A stretch of 64,000 bases of DNA from Neobacillus nitrireducens (GTDB taxonomy: Bacteria > Bacillota > Bacilli > Bacillales > Cytobacillaceae): NCBI RefSeq assembly GCF_030915405.1, contig NZ_CP133262.1:4617001-4681000 (forward strand), in the 5' to 3' direction. Each line of letters begins with the position of its first letter. Position 1 is the first letter of the stretch. Below, piece after piece: positions 1-9,380 of the stretch. The translations under genes and the position numbers were made by a program. The notes below the pieces were generated by a model that saw nothing but the letters and a program-made list of their open reading frames with translations, was not told the DNA's origin and did no database searches.

Positions 1-843
1 CGAGCTGGGAATCATCTCAATAATGCAGGCTTTCAGATAAAAGTTGCGATGATGCCAGATGGCATGGATCCCGATGAATATATTAAAAAGCACGGTCCCG
101 AAAAATTCCGTAATGAAGTTATCGGTGCAAGTCTAACGTGGATGGCGTTCAAATTTCTTTACTTTCGCAGAGGTAAAAACCTTCAGCAAGAAGGAGATAG
201 GCTTGCCTATATCGAAGTGATAATTAAAGAAATTAGCAATTTGAATAAAGCGGTTGAAAGAGATCATTATTTGCGGCAGCTTGCAGCAGAGTTTTCACTT
301 TCATTAGATGCATTAAAACAGCAGCAAAAGCAGATGTTCTTTGCTGATAAAAGAAATACATCCGGAAAAAACCAGCCTGTTAATAAACCCATTGTAATCC
401 CTAAAAAAGAAAGTGAGCTTAAACCGAAACATTACACAGCGGAAAGGCGATTAATCGCTCATATGCTAAAAGATCGAGATGTTGCTTATAAAGTTCAAGA
501 TTTATTACAGGGAAACACGTTTAATATCGATGAACATCAGGCAATAATAACTTATCTGTTAGGATTTTATGAGGATCATTTCGAACCTGATTCAAGTACG
601 TTTTTATCCTATATTCAAGATGATAATCTTAGAAGAATGGTTGCCAATATTGAAATGATGTCTATAAACGACGAGCTAAGCAGTCAAGAATTAACTGATT
701 ATATCAAACAGGTGTTGAATTATCAAAAATTGTTAAAGATAAAAGAAAAAGAAGTGGAACTAAAAGACGCGGAGCGACAAAGTGATCATGGCAAAGCTGC
801 TGTAATTGCAATGGAAATCATTCAATTGCGTAAATCACTATAG
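1..843 (+). CDS. dnaG: DNA primase, C-terminal part (cut by window start)
   Basis: Makes the RNA primers for chromosomal replication. Only the last 280 residues are present; the frame is open from base 1, so the start lies outside the window. The visible part begins at the end of the TOPRIM core, with the DnaG hallmark [12 protein letters not shown]. It continues through a lysine/glutamate-rich linker into the helical C-terminal domain, which in this family binds the DnaB-type helicase. The stop is 41 nt before the sigA start, the conserved dnaG-rpoD arrangement of the macromolecular synthesis operon. Confidence is high from the motif and the neighbour. Confidence 0.95.
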   Translation, partial: RAGNHLNNAGFQIKVAMMPDGMDPDEYIKKHGPEKFRNEVIGASLTWMAFKFLYFRRGKNLQQEGDRLAYIEVIIKEISNLNKAVERDHYLRQLAAEFSLSLDALKQQQKQMFFADKRNTSGKNQPVNKPIVIPKKESELKPKHYTAERRLIAHMLKDRDVAYKVQDLLQGNTFNIDEHQAIITYLLGFYEDHFEPDSSTFLSYIQDDNLRRMVANIEMMSINDELSSQELTDYIKQVLNYQKLLKIKEKEVELKDAERQSDHGKAAVIAMEIIQLRKSL

Positions 844-884
844 ATTCCATTTTACTGTCTTTGATTCTGGAAGGAGGGGCACAT

Positions 885-2012
885 ATGGCTGCTGAAAAAT
901 CAGCCCGTTCAAAAGAAGTGGAGAATGAATTCACTTTTGAACAAGTGAAAGACCAGTTAACGGCACTGGGTAAAAAAACCGGCGTCCTTGCCTATGATGA
1001 TATTGCTGAGAAATTGGCTAATTTTGAACTAGACTCACACCAAATGGACGAATTTTACGAGTTCCTCGGTGATCAAGGTATTGAATTAGTTGGTGAAAGT
1101 GAAGAAGATCCAAATCCTAAGCAAATAGCTAAAGGTGATGATGATGAGTTTGATCTAAATGATCTTAGCGTCCCACCCGGGGTTAAAATTAATGATCCGG
1201 TTCGTATGTACTTAAAAGAAATCGGCCGTGTTGATTTGCTTTCTGCTGAAGAAGAAATTAAACTGGCTAACCGAATTGAAGCAGGCGACGAAGAAGCAAA
1301 ACGACGTCTTGCTGAAGCAAACCTCCGACTTGTAGTAAGTATTGCAAAACGGTACGTAGGTCGTGGAATGCTGTTTCTTGATCTTATTCAAGAAGGTAAT
1401 ATGGGTCTAATCAAAGCTGTTGAGAAGTTTGATTATCGAAAAGGCTTTAAATTTAGTACCTATGCAACATGGTGGATCCGCCAAGCAATCACACGTGCGA
1501 TTGCAGACCAAGCAAGGACTATCCGTATTCCTGTGCATATGGTTGAAACCATAAATAAACTGATTCGTGTTCAACGTCAATTACTTCAGGATCTTGGCCG
1601 AGAGCCAACACCAGAAGAAATTGGTGAAGATATGGATTTAACGCCAGATAAAGTTAGGGAAATATTGAAAATTGCCCAAGAGCCTGTCTCACTGGAAACA
1701 CCTATTGGTGAAGAGGATGATTCTCACCTCGGTGATTTTATTGAAGATCAGGATGCAACCTCACCATCAGAGCATGCTGCTTATGAATTATTAAAAGAGC
1801 AGCTTGAAGATGTCTTGGATACTTTGACAGATAGGGAAGAAAATGTCCTTCGCCTCCGGTTTGGACTGGATGATGGCCGTACTCGTACACTCGAAGAGGT
1901 AGGAAAAGTCTTCGGTGTTACTCGTGAACGTATCCGTCAAATTGAAGCAAAGGCATTGCGTAAGTTACGGCACCCTAGTCGCAGCAAACGGTTAAAGGAT
2001 TTCTTAGAATAA
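885..2012 (+). CDS. sigA: RNA polymerase primary sigma factor (sigma A)
   Basis: Housekeeping sigma factor that directs RNA polymerase to -10/-35 promoters. It has 375 residues, close to the 371 of B. subtilis SigA. An acidic N-terminal region 1.1 is followed by region 1.2 ([11 protein letters not shown]), region 2 (core binding and -10 recognition, with the [15 protein letters not shown] segment), region 3, and the region 4 helix-turn-helix ending in [18 protein letters not shown] place the start at the ATG at 885 because AAGGAGGGG lies just upstream; an in-frame start 24 nt earlier would put that Shine-Dalgarno inside the gene. It is the second gene of the dnaG-sigA unit. Confidence 0.97.
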   Translation: MAAEKSARSKEVENEFTFEQVKDQLTALGKKTGVLAYDDIAEKLANFELDSHQMDEFYEFLGDQGIELVGESEEDPNPKQIAKGDDDEFDLNDLSVPPGVKINDPVRMYLKEIGRVDLLSAEEEIKLANRIEAGDEEAKRRLAEANLRLVVSIAKRYVGRGMLFLDLIQEGNMGLIKAVEKFDYRKGFKFSTYATWWIRQAITRAIADQARTIRIPVHMVETINKLIRVQRQLLQDLGREPTPEEIGEDMDLTPDKVREILKIAQEPVSLETPIGEEDDSHLGDFIEDQDATSPSEHAAYELLKEQLEDVLDTLTDREENVLRLRFGLDDGRTRTLEEVGKVFGVTRERIRQIEAKALRKLRHPSRSKRLKDFLE

Positions 2013-2024
2013 AATATTTGCTTG

Positions 2025-2060
2025 AATAGTCTATTTCATAACTGAAGTAGGCTATTTTTG
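2025..2060 (+). terminator. Probable terminator after sigA
   Basis: AATAGTCTA pairs with TAGGCTATT (one G-U pair) around a 14-nt loop and runs straight into a short T tract. Weak stem, but correctly placed 13 nt after the sigA stop. Confidence 0.55.
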
Positions 2061-2190
2061 TTAACTGCTTAAAAGAGTATAACATTTGGACCAATTAAGT
2101 AAATGTAAGCACTTTCTCTATTTGAATCCATTTTACTGAATTGTCTCTCATTTTGCAAATGGGCATTTAATTTAGTTTGTTTTCTCCTTC

Positions 2191-2240
2191 GTGTTAAACC
2201 TGATTGATGATGTCACTTCAGGCTTAATACAACTTTTTTT
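2191..2240 (+). terminator. Intrinsic terminator with no adjacent gene
   Basis: GTGTTAAACCTGA and TCAGGCTTAATAC form a 13-position stem (one G-U, one mismatch) around a 14-nt loop, followed by AACTTTTTTT. It is about 180 nt past the sigA stop and 125 nt before cccA. It could back up the first terminator or end an unannotated short transcript. Confidence 0.6.
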
Positions 2241-2364
2241 ATTAAGATTATAGTGATAAAATAAGTTTAGGGCTTTTCCTTCTGTTCATTTTCAAGTAAA
2301 ATAGTAGTTGTTTGCAGACTTATTCAATATTTAACAGACGTTCGTACATAAGGGAGGTTATATC

Positions 2365-2730
2365 ATGAAGCGAAATCCAGTTATTCCTTACATTCTCATC
2401 ATGGCATTTGGAATTGTACTAATTCTAATTTTGTCTTTCAAAGGTCTTGGTGATATGAAAGAAGTTGCTAAGGAAAGTGGGAAAGGCACTGAGAAAACAG
2501 AGGTTGCCGCATCAAAGCCAGAAGACATTTACAAGCAATCTTGTATTGGCTGTCACGGCGATCAGTATCAAGGGGTAGTAGGACCTGCATTAAAAGGTGT
2601 CGGCAGCAAGTATTCTAAACAAGAACTTATGACTTTTGTTACAAAAGGTAAAGGTACAGGCATGCCAGCAGGTCTTGTTAAAGAAGAACAAGCAGCAGCA
2701 ATGGCAGATTGGTTAGCAACACTTAAATAA
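2365..2730 (+). CDS. cccA: Cytochrome c-550 (membrane-anchored)
   Basis: Small electron carrier of the respiratory chain, held on the outer face of the membrane by one N-terminal transmembrane helix (about residues 8-27). A charged linker follows, then a monohaem class I cytochrome c domain with the haem-binding CIGCH at about residues 59-63 and a C-terminal axial methionine in GTGMPAG. It has 121 residues against about 120 for B. subtilis CccA, and occupies the same position after sigA. The start follows AGGGAGG. It has its own terminator. Confidence 0.94.
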   Translation: MKRNPVIPYILIMAFGIVLILILSFKGLGDMKEVAKESGKGTEKTEVAASKPEDIYKQSCIGCHGDQYQGVVGPALKGVGSKYSKQELMTFVTKGKGTGMPAGLVKEEQAAAMADWLATLK

Positions 2731-2734
2731 TTAG

Positions 2735-2768
2735 AAAAAGTCCTTTGCATTTGTAAGGGACTTTTTTT
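2735..2768 (+). terminator. Terminator after cccA
   Basis: AAAAAGTCCTT pairs with AAGGGACTTTTTT around a short loop and ends in a run of Ts, directly after the cccA stop. Confidence 0.85.
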
Positions 2769-2804
2769 ATACTTAGTAAATTACATATAAAAGTGGTGGT
2801 TAGA

Positions 2805-3524
2805 TTGAATACAGATAAATTGTCAGCAAGATTAGGTGCGGTTTCTAAATATGTTCCGAAAGATGCAAGACTTGCAGATATTGGCTCAGACCATGCCTAT
2901 TTACCTTGTTACTTAGCTAAAAACGAGGGGTTACCATTTGCTATTGCTGGTGAAGTTGCCATGGGTCCCTTTCAATCGGCTGAGAAGAACGTATTAGCAG
3001 AAGGGCTAGCGGGGGTTATTTCCGTAAGGTTGGGTGATGGACTGGAAGTTATAGAGCAGGGAGAAGTCGATTGTATTACAATTGCGGGAATGGGCGGAGC
3101 CTTAATCGCAAGTATATTAGATAATGGTAAAGATAAGTTGGCCTCGATCAAGCGTCTGGTCTTACAACCCAATATTAGTGCGATTTCAATCAGGAAATGG
3201 TTGATTGAAAATAACTGGGAACTTATTGGCGAAGAAATACTTGAGGAAGATGGGAAAATCTACGAGATTTTGATTGGTGAAAGAGGAGACCCTCATAGGC
3301 CTTATAAAAAAAATGTTGATATGGGACTGTTATTGGGACCATTTCTTGTACAAAAGCAAAATCAGACTTTTAAGAAAAAGTGGACAGCAGAAATGAAAAA
3401 TTGGTTGCGTATTTTTGAGGCACTTGAAGGAGCAGCCCATTCGTCTGAAACGAATGAAAAAAGGCAAGAGATCATCGCCAAAATTAAGCTTGTAGAGGAG
3501 GCTCTTAAGATTGAAAATTCCTAA
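2805..3524 (+). CDS. trmK: tRNA (adenine(22)-N1)-methyltransferase TrmK
   Basis: Methylates N1 of adenine 22 in the D-loop of bacterial tRNAs using S-adenosylmethionine. The N-terminal Rossmann fold carries the SAM motif LADIGSDHAYLP, a second signature ITIAGMGGALI and LQPN; the C-terminal half is helical. I prefer the TTG at 2805 (239 residues) because GTGGTGGT lies upstream as a Shine-Dalgarno and the resulting N-terminus resembles B. subtilis TrmK (YqfN). GTG codons 12 nt earlier are possible but would use up that site. It overlaps yqfO by 14 nt, so the two are co-translated, as in B. subtilis. Confidence 0.9.
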   Translation: MNTDKLSARLGAVSKYVPKDARLADIGSDHAYLPCYLAKNEGLPFAIAGEVAMGPFQSAEKNVLAEGLAGVISVRLGDGLEVIEQGEVDCITIAGMGGALIASILDNGKDKLASIKRLVLQPNISAISIRKWLIENNWELIGEEILEEDGKIYEILIGERGDPHRPYKKNVDMGLLLGPFLVQKQNQTFKKKWTAEMKNWLRIFEALEGAAHSSETNEKRQEIIAKIKLVEEALKIENS

Positions 3525-4626
3525 TGGACACGAAATTATTCAATTGTTTGAACAGTTTTCACCCAAAGGTTTAGCGATGGAAGGGGATAAGATTGGCTTA
3601 CAAATTGGCCGCTTAAATAAAAAAGTTGAACGAATAATGATTGCCCTTGATGTTCTGGAGAATGTAATTGATGAGGCAATTGAAAAAAATGTTCAACTCA
3701 TTATCGCCCATCATCCGATTATTTATCGTCCCCTTAAGAATTTGCTAACTGACACGGTTCAAGGGAAAATGATCGAAAAATTAGTAAAACACGATATTGC
3801 TGTTTACGCAGCACATACAAACCTTGATGTCGCTAAAGGCGGGGTAAATGACCTTCTTGCAAATGCTCTAGAGCTGCAAGATGCAGAGGTACTAGTGCCT
3901 ACTTTTGATACAAAGCTGAAGAAATTAGTAGTGTTTGTACCAGCTAGCCACGCGGAAGTTATTAGAAAAGTCCTTGGAGAGGCAGGAGCAGGATTTATTG
4001 GAAACTACAGCTATTGTTCATTCTCCGCCAACGGGACCGGGAGATTCTTGCCTGGTGAAAATACCAATCCTTTTCTTGGAGAGGCAGGCAGGTTAGAAGA
4101 GGTAGAAGAAGTGAGACTTGAGACCATCGTTCCGGAACCGCTTCTAAAGAAGACGATTACTGCGATGATCAAGGCGCATCCATATGAAGAAGTGGCCTAT
4201 GATGTCTATCCGCTTGAGAACACAGGAGATGTGCTCGGTCTTGGTCGAATCGGGAAGGTCCCAGAAATGACATTAGGAGAATTTGCGGAAAGAGTGAAAA
4301 CCGCATTTGAAGTTTCAAATGTCCGTGTCGTGGGTGATTTAAGTACTAGAATTAAAAAAGTAGCAGTTTTAGGCGGAGATGGCAATAAATACTTCATGAA
4401 TGCCAAGTTTCAAGGGGCAGATGTATATGTTACAGGAGATATTTATTATCACACAGCCCATGATGCGCAGATGCAGGGCTTGAACATGATTGATCCTGGT
4501 CATAATGTCGAAAAGGTTATGAAAAAGGGCCTGACAGCAACATTACAAAAGATGTGCCAAGAATCGGGTTACACCGTCGAAATTTTTCCTTCGAAAGTAA
4601 ATACAGATCCATTTCAATTTGTATAA
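3511..4626 (+). CDS. yqfO: Nif3-like dinuclear metal-centre protein (YqfO)
   Basis: Member of the Nif3/GTP cyclohydrolase I type 2 family; the cellular role in Bacillus is not settled. The 371 residues have the two-part Nif3 fold with an inserted PII/CutA-like middle domain (about residues 125-230, containing AHPYEEVAYDVYPL). Metal ligands are visible in IIAHHPI near the N-terminus, AAHTNLD, and the C-terminal TGDIYYHTAHDAQ plus DPGHNVEK. The TTG start at 3511 is preceded by GAGGAGG inside the end of trmK, so translation is coupled. Confidence 0.9.
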   Translation: MKIPNGHEIIQLFEQFSPKGLAMEGDKIGLQIGRLNKKVERIMIALDVLENVIDEAIEKNVQLIIAHHPIIYRPLKNLLTDTVQGKMIEKLVKHDIAVYAAHTNLDVAKGGVNDLLANALELQDAEVLVPTFDTKLKKLVVFVPASHAEVIRKVLGEAGAGFIGNYSYCSFSANGTGRFLPGENTNPFLGEAGRLEEVEEVRLETIVPEPLLKKTITAMIKAHPYEEVAYDVYPLENTGDVLGLGRIGKVPEMTLGEFAERVKTAFEVSNVRVVGDLSTRIKKVAVLGGDGNKYFMNAKFQGADVYVTGDIYYHTAHDAQMQGLNMIDPGHNVEKVMKKGLTATLQKMCQESGYTVEIFPSKVNTDPFQFV

Positions 4627-4666
4627 TCAAAAAGAACCGGTCCGTGGACTCGGTTCTTTTTGATTA
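4627..4666. terminator. Bidirectional terminator between yqfO and ispH
   Basis: TCAAAAAGAACCG and CGGTTCTTTTTGA form a near-perfect stem with A and T runs on both sides. It can end transcription of the convergent yqfO and ispH units. Confidence 0.88.
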
Positions 4667-4674
4667 GTAGTATT

Positions 4675-5622
4675 TTAAACTTCAGTCTTTTTAACCTTAG
4701 GCAATATTCTGCTTAATTGGACATTTTTACGGCGTTCCCAAGTAGCTTCATTGTTTGGGTTAAATTGTTCAAGGAATGTGATAACTTCCTTTGTTATTGG
4801 TGTTGGTGTCGAGGCGCCAGATGTGACAGCAACATTTTTGGCATCTTTAATCCAGTCAATGTCTAACTCGGTAATATCGGCGATGCGATAGGCCTTTGTA
4901 CCGGCAATTTCCTCAGAAACCTGTGCTAGACGATTGGAATTATTACTTTTCGGATCCCCAACCACGATAGTTACATCCGCTTCTGTTGCTTGTTCTGCAA
5001 CTGCTTCCTGGCGTATTTGCGTGGCATGGCAAATTTCATTATAAACTTCTGCATGAGGATACTTTTCCTGAACTTTATTCATTGTGTCAGCTACATCCCA
5101 TTGACTCATCGTAGTTTGATTTGTCACAAGCAGCTTGTCACAGTCAATCGTTAATGCTTCGACATCAAGTGGAGTTTCAACCAGGTGGACCATGTCAGGT
5201 GCTACACCAACCGCACCCTCGGGTTCTGGATGACCTTTTTTTCCGATATATATTACTTGAAAGCCTTCTCTTGTTTTTTCTTCAATTAGATCATGGGTTC
5301 TCGTCACATCAGGACATGTCGCATCGATCGTTACTAGCCCTTTCTTTTTCGCCAGTTCTCTAACTTCTGGAGATATTCCATGAGCAGTAAATATTACTGT
5401 TCCTGATTCAACTTTATCGAGTATATCTTTACGATTCTTACCGTCAAGGGTAATAATCCCCTCTTCCTCAAAAGCATCTGTAACATGTTTATTATGAACA
5501 ATCATCCCTAAAATGTAGATTGGGCGTGGTAATGTTTTATCTAAAGCAGCGTTTCTCGCAATAACCATGGCATCGACCACACCATAGCAATAACCGCGTG
5601 GTGAAATTTTGATGATCTGCAT
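4675..5622 (-). CDS. ispH: 4-hydroxy-3-methylbut-2-enyl diphosphate reductase IspH
   Basis: Last enzyme of the non-mevalonate (MEP) isoprenoid pathway; its iron-sulfur cluster reduces HMBPP to IPP and DMAPP. The 315 residues carry the three cluster cysteines: GYCYGV near residue 12, DATCPDV near 104, and [10 protein letters not shown] near 198. Active-site residues are in [10 protein letters not shown] and [16 protein letters not shown] upstream of the ATG at 5622 supports the start. The partner enzyme IspG is encoded at 12783-13892. Confidence 0.96.
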   Translation of the reverse strand: MQIIKISPRGYCYGVVDAMVIARNAALDKTLPRPIYILGMIVHNKHVTDAFEEEGIITLDGKNRKDILDKVESGTVIFTAHGISPEVRELAKKKGLVTIDATCPDVTRTHDLIEEKTREGFQVIYIGKKGHPEPEGAVGVAPDMVHLVETPLDVEALTIDCDKLLVTNQTTMSQWDVADTMNKVQEKYPHAEVYNEICHATQIRQEAVAEQATEADVTIVVGDPKSNNSNRLAQVSEEIAGTKAYRIADITELDIDWIKDAKNVAVTSGASTPTPITKEVITFLEQFNPNNEATWERRKNVQLSRILPKVKKTEV

Positions 5623-5731
5623 ATTAAAAGTCCCCCTAAAAAGAACATTGATTCATAGATTTATGTACTTATTATATAAAACTAATATAAATAATACAAA
5701 GATACATTTTTCCTTTTCCATTTTCGAAGAA

Positions 5732-5765
5732 AAAATAAGAATGCTGTTTCCAGCATTCTTATTTT
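5732..5765 (-). terminator. Terminator of yqfQ
   Basis: AAAATAAGAATGCTG and CAGCATTCTTATTTT are perfect 15-nt arms around a 4-nt loop, overlapping the yqfQ stop codon. On the minus strand the stem runs into a T tract. Confidence 0.88.
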
Positions 5766-6432
5766 AAATATACATTTTTGGAACTGAACTGCCTTTTTGG
5801 GAAGAATTCCTTTTTGACGGCGTCTGCTGTGGATTATTCTTACGTTTCTCCTTGTTTTTGGGAGTTCTATTTATAGTTTCTTCGTTATTAGATGATTCAT
5901 CGGCAGCTTCAGCTGTTGGTTGGTTATTTTCTTCTTTTGCTTCATCTGTTTCTTTTGAAGCGTTTTTGAATCCTTTATAAATTTTCCACATCGCAGGGAG
6001 ATTTTTTATCATGGGGCCATACTGTTGAATCATTGGTCCAAATGATTGGGCCGTCTTTAGCACCTGCTGGGTATTATTCAACATGCTGGTTATCCCGCCT
6101 GGGTTACTCAAAGTTTGGAGCAGTCCACCTCCGTTGCCTGTTGCTGCTCTTCCTGCTGCTTGCATTCCCATCAAGCCACCAGGTTGGGTTCTTCCTCCGA
6201 GAATTTTCGAAAGTAATCCCCCACCCCCGCGGCCTGCCGTCATAGGATTAGCTCTTCCCATCATTTGCCCCATCATGGGGTTGTTTCCTCTTCCAAACGG
6301 ATTAGAAGGAGCGCCCATCATCGGATTCCTGCCGCCAAATGGGCTAAACCCAGGGTTCATCATCTGACTACGAGGTCCAAAAGGTCCTGAGCCCATCCCA
6401 CCCTGAAAAGGCATTCTTGGTCTTGGTTGCAT
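5764..6432 (-). CDS. yqfQ: YqfQ/VrrA-like low-complexity protein
   Basis: 222 residues of unknown function. The N-terminal 80 residues are rich in Gly, Met, Pro and Asn, with repeated NPMMG and NPFG units. A middle helical part (about 85-150) ends in WKIYKGF, and the tail is Asn/Glu/Lys-rich and probably disordered. Position between ispH and cshB matches B. subtilis yqfQ; the B. anthracis counterpart at this locus carries the vrrA variable-number repeat. The start is the ATG preceded by AAAGGAGGC; an in-frame ATG 27 nt upstream precedes that Shine-Dalgarno and is unlikely. A spore or surface role has been suggested for similar proteins, but nothing here proves it. Confidence 0.75.
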   Translation of the reverse strand: MQPRPRMPFQGGMGSGPFGPRSQMMNPGFSPFGGRNPMMGAPSNPFGRGNNPMMGQMMGRANPMTAGRGGGGLLSKILGGRTQPGGLMGMQAAGRAATGNGGGLLQTLSNPGGITSMLNNTQQVLKTAQSFGPMIQQYGPMIKNLPAMWKIYKGFKNASKETDEAKEENNQPTAEAADESSNNEETINRTPKNKEKRKNNPQQTPSKRNSSQKGSSVPKMYI

Positions 6433-6594
6433 CTCTTTGCCTCCTTTCAATTGCCTCATGGTTTAAATTATGCATTTATCCTAAATTGGTTTAGGTATTA
6501 TACACAGGACAAAGACTAAATTTAGTTGTTTAAAAGTCAGCAGAAAGTAGAAAATGATATTAAAACGAAAGATAACTGGAGTTTTGCCGTGTTA

Positions 6595-6623
6595 TTGACT
6601 ATAATTGCAGGATGGAATAAAAA
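6595..6623 (+). promoter_or_regulatory. Possible sigma A promoter of cshB
   Basis: TTGACT, then exactly 17 nt, then TAAAAA (4 of 6 matches to TATAAT). It leaves a leader of about 60 nt before the cshB start. Modest match, so tentative. Confidence 0.35.
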
Positions 6624-6691
6624 GTGTGGCTCTTGCTAAAGTATGAAAACTACTCCAAAGTCATTAGATTTTAAATATAAGGAGCAAAAAT

Positions 6692-8008
6692 ATGAAAGAA
6701 AATCGTTTTGAGCGTTTTAAGTTTCAATCATTTATCAATGAAGCCGTTAAGAAGTTTGGTTTTTCTGAACCGACTGAGATTCAGGAACGGATGATACCTA
6801 TCGTTTTAAAGGGAGAAAGTGCTATTGGTCAGTCACAAACAGGAACGGGGAAAACGCTAGCCTATGTTCTTCCAATCCTCGAAAAAATTAACCCTGCTCG
6901 ACAGGAAGTACAAGCTGTCATTACTGCTCCTACGAGAGAACTGGCCTCTCAAATTTACCACCAAATTTTAAAGGTAACCGAGCATTGCAGCCCAGAGCAA
7001 GCCATTATGACTAGATGTTATATTGGGGGAACAGATAAGAATCGGACGATTGAAAAATTAAAGGTTCAGCCCCAAATAGTCGTAGGAACCCCAGGACGAA
7101 TTAATGACCTCATGAGTGAAAAGGCACTTTTTGTTCATACTGCGGGAATACTTGTTGTGGATGAAGCCGACATGATGTTGGATATGGGATTTATTGAGGA
7201 TTTGGATAGAGTAGCAGCAAAAATGCCGGAAAACCTGCAAATGCTCGTTTATTCAGCAACGATACCTGAAAAACTAAAACCTTTCCTTAAAAAGTATATG
7301 GAAAATCCAAAAACTGTTCAAATCGAACCAAAAAGAAGAGCGGCAGAAAATTTAGAGCATATTCTTTTGCCATCAAGACACCGCAGTAAAAAGCAACTTG
7401 TTCATGATGCCCTTCTTGCTTACAATCCATATCTAGCGATTGTATTTACCAATACAAAAAAAATGGCTGAAGAAGTGGCTTACTTCCTAAATGAAAAAGG
7501 GTTAAAAGTTGGCCGTGTGCATGGTGATTTAAATCCTCGAGAACGGAAACAGATGATGAAGCAGATTCAGGATTTGGATTATCAATATATTATTGCAACC
7601 GACCTTGCTTCAAGAGGTATTGACATCGAAGGGGTCAGCCATATCATCAACTATGAGCTTCCGTCTGACTTGGATTTTTACATTCATCGTGTAGGTAGAA
7701 CAGCGCGTGCCGGAAATTCAGGTATTGCCCTCACCATTTATGAGGCATCAGATGAAGATGCATTAAACCGATTAGAAAAAATGGGGATTCAATTTAAGAA
7801 TGTGGATCTAAAAAATAACGAATTTGTTACCGTGGACGAACGAAATAAAAGAAAAACGCGTGTTAGACAAGAGGATAAGGCTGATCAAAAAGCGAAGTCC
7901 TTGGTTAAGAAACCAAACAAAGTAAAACCAGGTTATAAAAAGAAAATGCAATGGGAAATGGATAAAATTAAAAAGCGTGAACGAAGGATTGAGCAAAGAA
8001 AAAAATAA
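6692..8008 (+). CDS. cshB: DEAD-box ATP-dependent RNA helicase CshB
   Basis: Unwinds RNA structures; the B. subtilis protein at this locus (CshB, 438 residues) acts in cold adaptation and RNA turnover. All helicase motifs are present in order: Q motif with FSEPTEIQ, motif I SQTGTGKT, Ia PTRELA, Ib TPGR, II VDEADMM, III SAT, then the second domain with RGIDIEG and HRVGRTARAG. The tail from about residue 375 is strongly basic and probably binds RNA. The length of 438 residues is identical to CshB. AAGGAGC precedes the ATG. nfo follows 21 nt downstream, probably in the same transcript. Confidence 0.94.
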   Translation: MKENRFERFKFQSFINEAVKKFGFSEPTEIQERMIPIVLKGESAIGQSQTGTGKTLAYVLPILEKINPARQEVQAVITAPTRELASQIYHQILKVTEHCSPEQAIMTRCYIGGTDKNRTIEKLKVQPQIVVGTPGRINDLMSEKALFVHTAGILVVDEADMMLDMGFIEDLDRVAAKMPENLQMLVYSATIPEKLKPFLKKYMENPKTVQIEPKRRAAENLEHILLPSRHRSKKQLVHDALLAYNPYLAIVFTNTKKMAEEVAYFLNEKGLKVGRVHGDLNPRERKQMMKQIQDLDYQYIIATDLASRGIDIEGVSHIINYELPSDLDFYIHRVGRTARAGNSGIALTIYEASDEDALNRLEKMGIQFKNVDLKNNEFVTVDERNKRKTRVRQEDKADQKAKSLVKKPNKVKPGYKKKMQWEMDKIKKRERRIEQRKK

Positions 8009-8029
8009 ACAAACGGGGAGAAAAAAGGT

Positions 8030-8923
8030 ATGCTTAAATTAGGATCACATGTTTCGATGAGTGGGAAAAATATGCTGCTTGCCGCAAGCGAAGAAGCAGT
8101 TTCCTATGGTGCAAACACGTTTATGGTCTACACGGGCGCACCGCAGAATACAAGACGAAAAAAAATTGAAGATCTAAACATTGAAGCAGGGCGCAAGCAT
8201 ATGGAACAGAACGGAATCTCTGAAATTGTCGTCCATGCTCCGTATATTATCAATATTGGAAATACAACGAACCCGGATACATTTGAGTTGGGTGTAAGGT
8301 TTCTTAGAACAGAAATTGAAAGAACAGAGGCCATTGGAGCTAAGCAAATCGTCCTTCATCCCGGTGCGCATGTAAGTGCTGGTACGGAAGCTGGGATTAA
8401 AAAAATTATCGAAGGATTAAACGAAGTGCTCACGGGTAAAGAGCAAGTGCAAATTGCTTTGGAAACAATGGCTGGAAAAGGCTCCGAATGTGGGAAATCC
8501 TTCGAGGAATTAGCAATGATTATGGATGGAGTAAATTACAGTGATAAGCTGTCCGTTTGTTTTGATACATGCCATACCCATGATGCTGGCTATAATATTG
8601 TCGAGGATTTTGATGGTGTATTAAATGAGTTTGACAAAATCATTGGCATCAACAAACTGAAAGTACTGCATATTAATGATAGTAAAAATGCAGTCGGGAT
8701 GCGAAAGGACAGACACGAAAATATCGGCTTTGGTCATATTGGGTTTAAGGCGCTTAATTATATTGTCCACCATCCACAGCTTGCGGATATTCCCAAAATT
8801 TTAGAAACTCCTTATGTCGGTGAGGATAAGAATAATAAAAAAGCACCATATAAATTTGAGATTAATATGCTTAGGGAACAAAAGTTCAATGAGGAACTTC
8901 TTGATTTAATAAGTCAATCATAA
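8030..8923 (+). CDS. nfo: Endonuclease IV (AP endonuclease)
   Basis: Cuts DNA at abasic sites during base-excision repair and uses a trinuclear zinc centre. The 297 residues form a TIM barrel with family signatures in order: [71 protein letters not shown] and ETPYV. The metal ligands (His, Glu, Asp) lie in these blocks. It is orthologous to B. subtilis YqfS by position and length, and shares a transcript with cshB. Confidence 0.96.
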   Translation: MLKLGSHVSMSGKNMLLAASEEAVSYGANTFMVYTGAPQNTRRKKIEDLNIEAGRKHMEQNGISEIVVHAPYIINIGNTTNPDTFELGVRFLRTEIERTEAIGAKQIVLHPGAHVSAGTEAGIKKIIEGLNEVLTGKEQVQIALETMAGKGSECGKSFEELAMIMDGVNYSDKLSVCFDTCHTHDAGYNIVEDFDGVLNEFDKIIGINKLKVLHINDSKNAVGMRKDRHENIGFGHIGFKALNYIVHHPQLADIPKILETPYVGEDKNNKKAPYKFEINMLREQKFNEELLDLISQS

Positions 8924-8924
8924 T

Positions 8925-8953
8925 AAAAAGCTGTGCAAAGTGCACAGCTTTTT
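8925..8953. terminator. Bidirectional terminator between nfo and yqfT
   Basis: AAAAAGCTGTGC and GCACAGCTTTTT, perfect arms around a 3-nt loop, between two converging genes. Confidence 0.9.
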
Positions 8954-9209
8954 AGTTTTTAGTCAACTGGATAAATAACTTATTCACTTCTCTTGCCGTT
9001 GCTGGGCCAGCTGTTTTAGCAATTTCCTTTACTAATTGAGCTCGCTCGGAATCATTAAATATATTAACATTTTTTCCTCTTAAGTATTCGGCAATTTTTA
9101 CTGCCTGCTGCTTACTCACTGATATATTAAATTGATTCGCATATTTTATCAGTTCGTCAGCGGTTATTGTGTTAATTTTATGATTAATGATGCTTTGAAA
9201 AATTGTCAC
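8952..9209 (-). CDS. yqfT: Small conserved protein YqfT (DUF2624)
   Basis: 85-residue predicted cytosolic protein of unknown function, conserved in Bacillus between nfo and the next operon. Mostly helical, with no cysteine or transmembrane segment. I choose the GTG at 9209 because GAGGAG lies 8 nt upstream; two GTG codons at 9218 and 9215 are too close to that Shine-Dalgarno. It lies divergently from the zinc uptake operon. Confidence 0.75.
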   Translation of the reverse strand: MTIFQSIINHKINTITADELIKYANQFNISVSKQQAVKIAEYLRGKNVNIFNDSERAQLVKEIAKTAGPATAREVNKLFIQLTKN

Positions 9210-9301
9210 TCTCACCACTCCTCACCTTAATGTATGAAAAAGCTCCAAGAGTGTGATTAGAGATTTTTATGAAACGATTGTATGAATATAAGTGTAGCGG
9301 C

Positions 9302-9330
9302 TTTACAATCAAGATGACCTATTGTATACT
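9302..9330 (+). promoter_or_regulatory. Sigma A promoter of znuC-znuB-zur
   Basis: TTTACA, 17-nt spacer, TATACT: one mismatch to consensus in each hexamer. The predicted transcription start is near 9337, at the edge of the Zur-like box. Confidence 0.75.
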
Positions 9331-9339
9331 ACTTGAGTT

Positions 9340-9360
9340 AAATCGGAATGATTCTTATAA
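9340..9360 (+). promoter_or_regulatory. Candidate Zur operator
   Basis: AAATCGGAATGATTCTTAT resembles the Bacillus Zur box (AAATCGTAAT-N-ATTACGATTT). The left half is nearly perfect and the right half degenerate. It sits at about +3 to +23 of the promoter upstream of an operon that ends in zur, which suits zinc-dependent autorepression. Confidence 0.5.
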
Positions 9361-9380
9361 TTAAAGGTGATGCGCTGATT

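Larger units (their letters stand above)
2013..2364. other. 352-bp gap between sigA and cccA
   Basis: No coding sequence is convincing here. It holds a terminator-like hairpin right after sigA (2025-2060) and a second, stronger one at 2191-2240 not adjacent to any gene. The cccA Shine-Dalgarno (AGGGAGG) lies at its end. I could not identify a clear sigma A promoter by eye. Confidence 0.6.
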
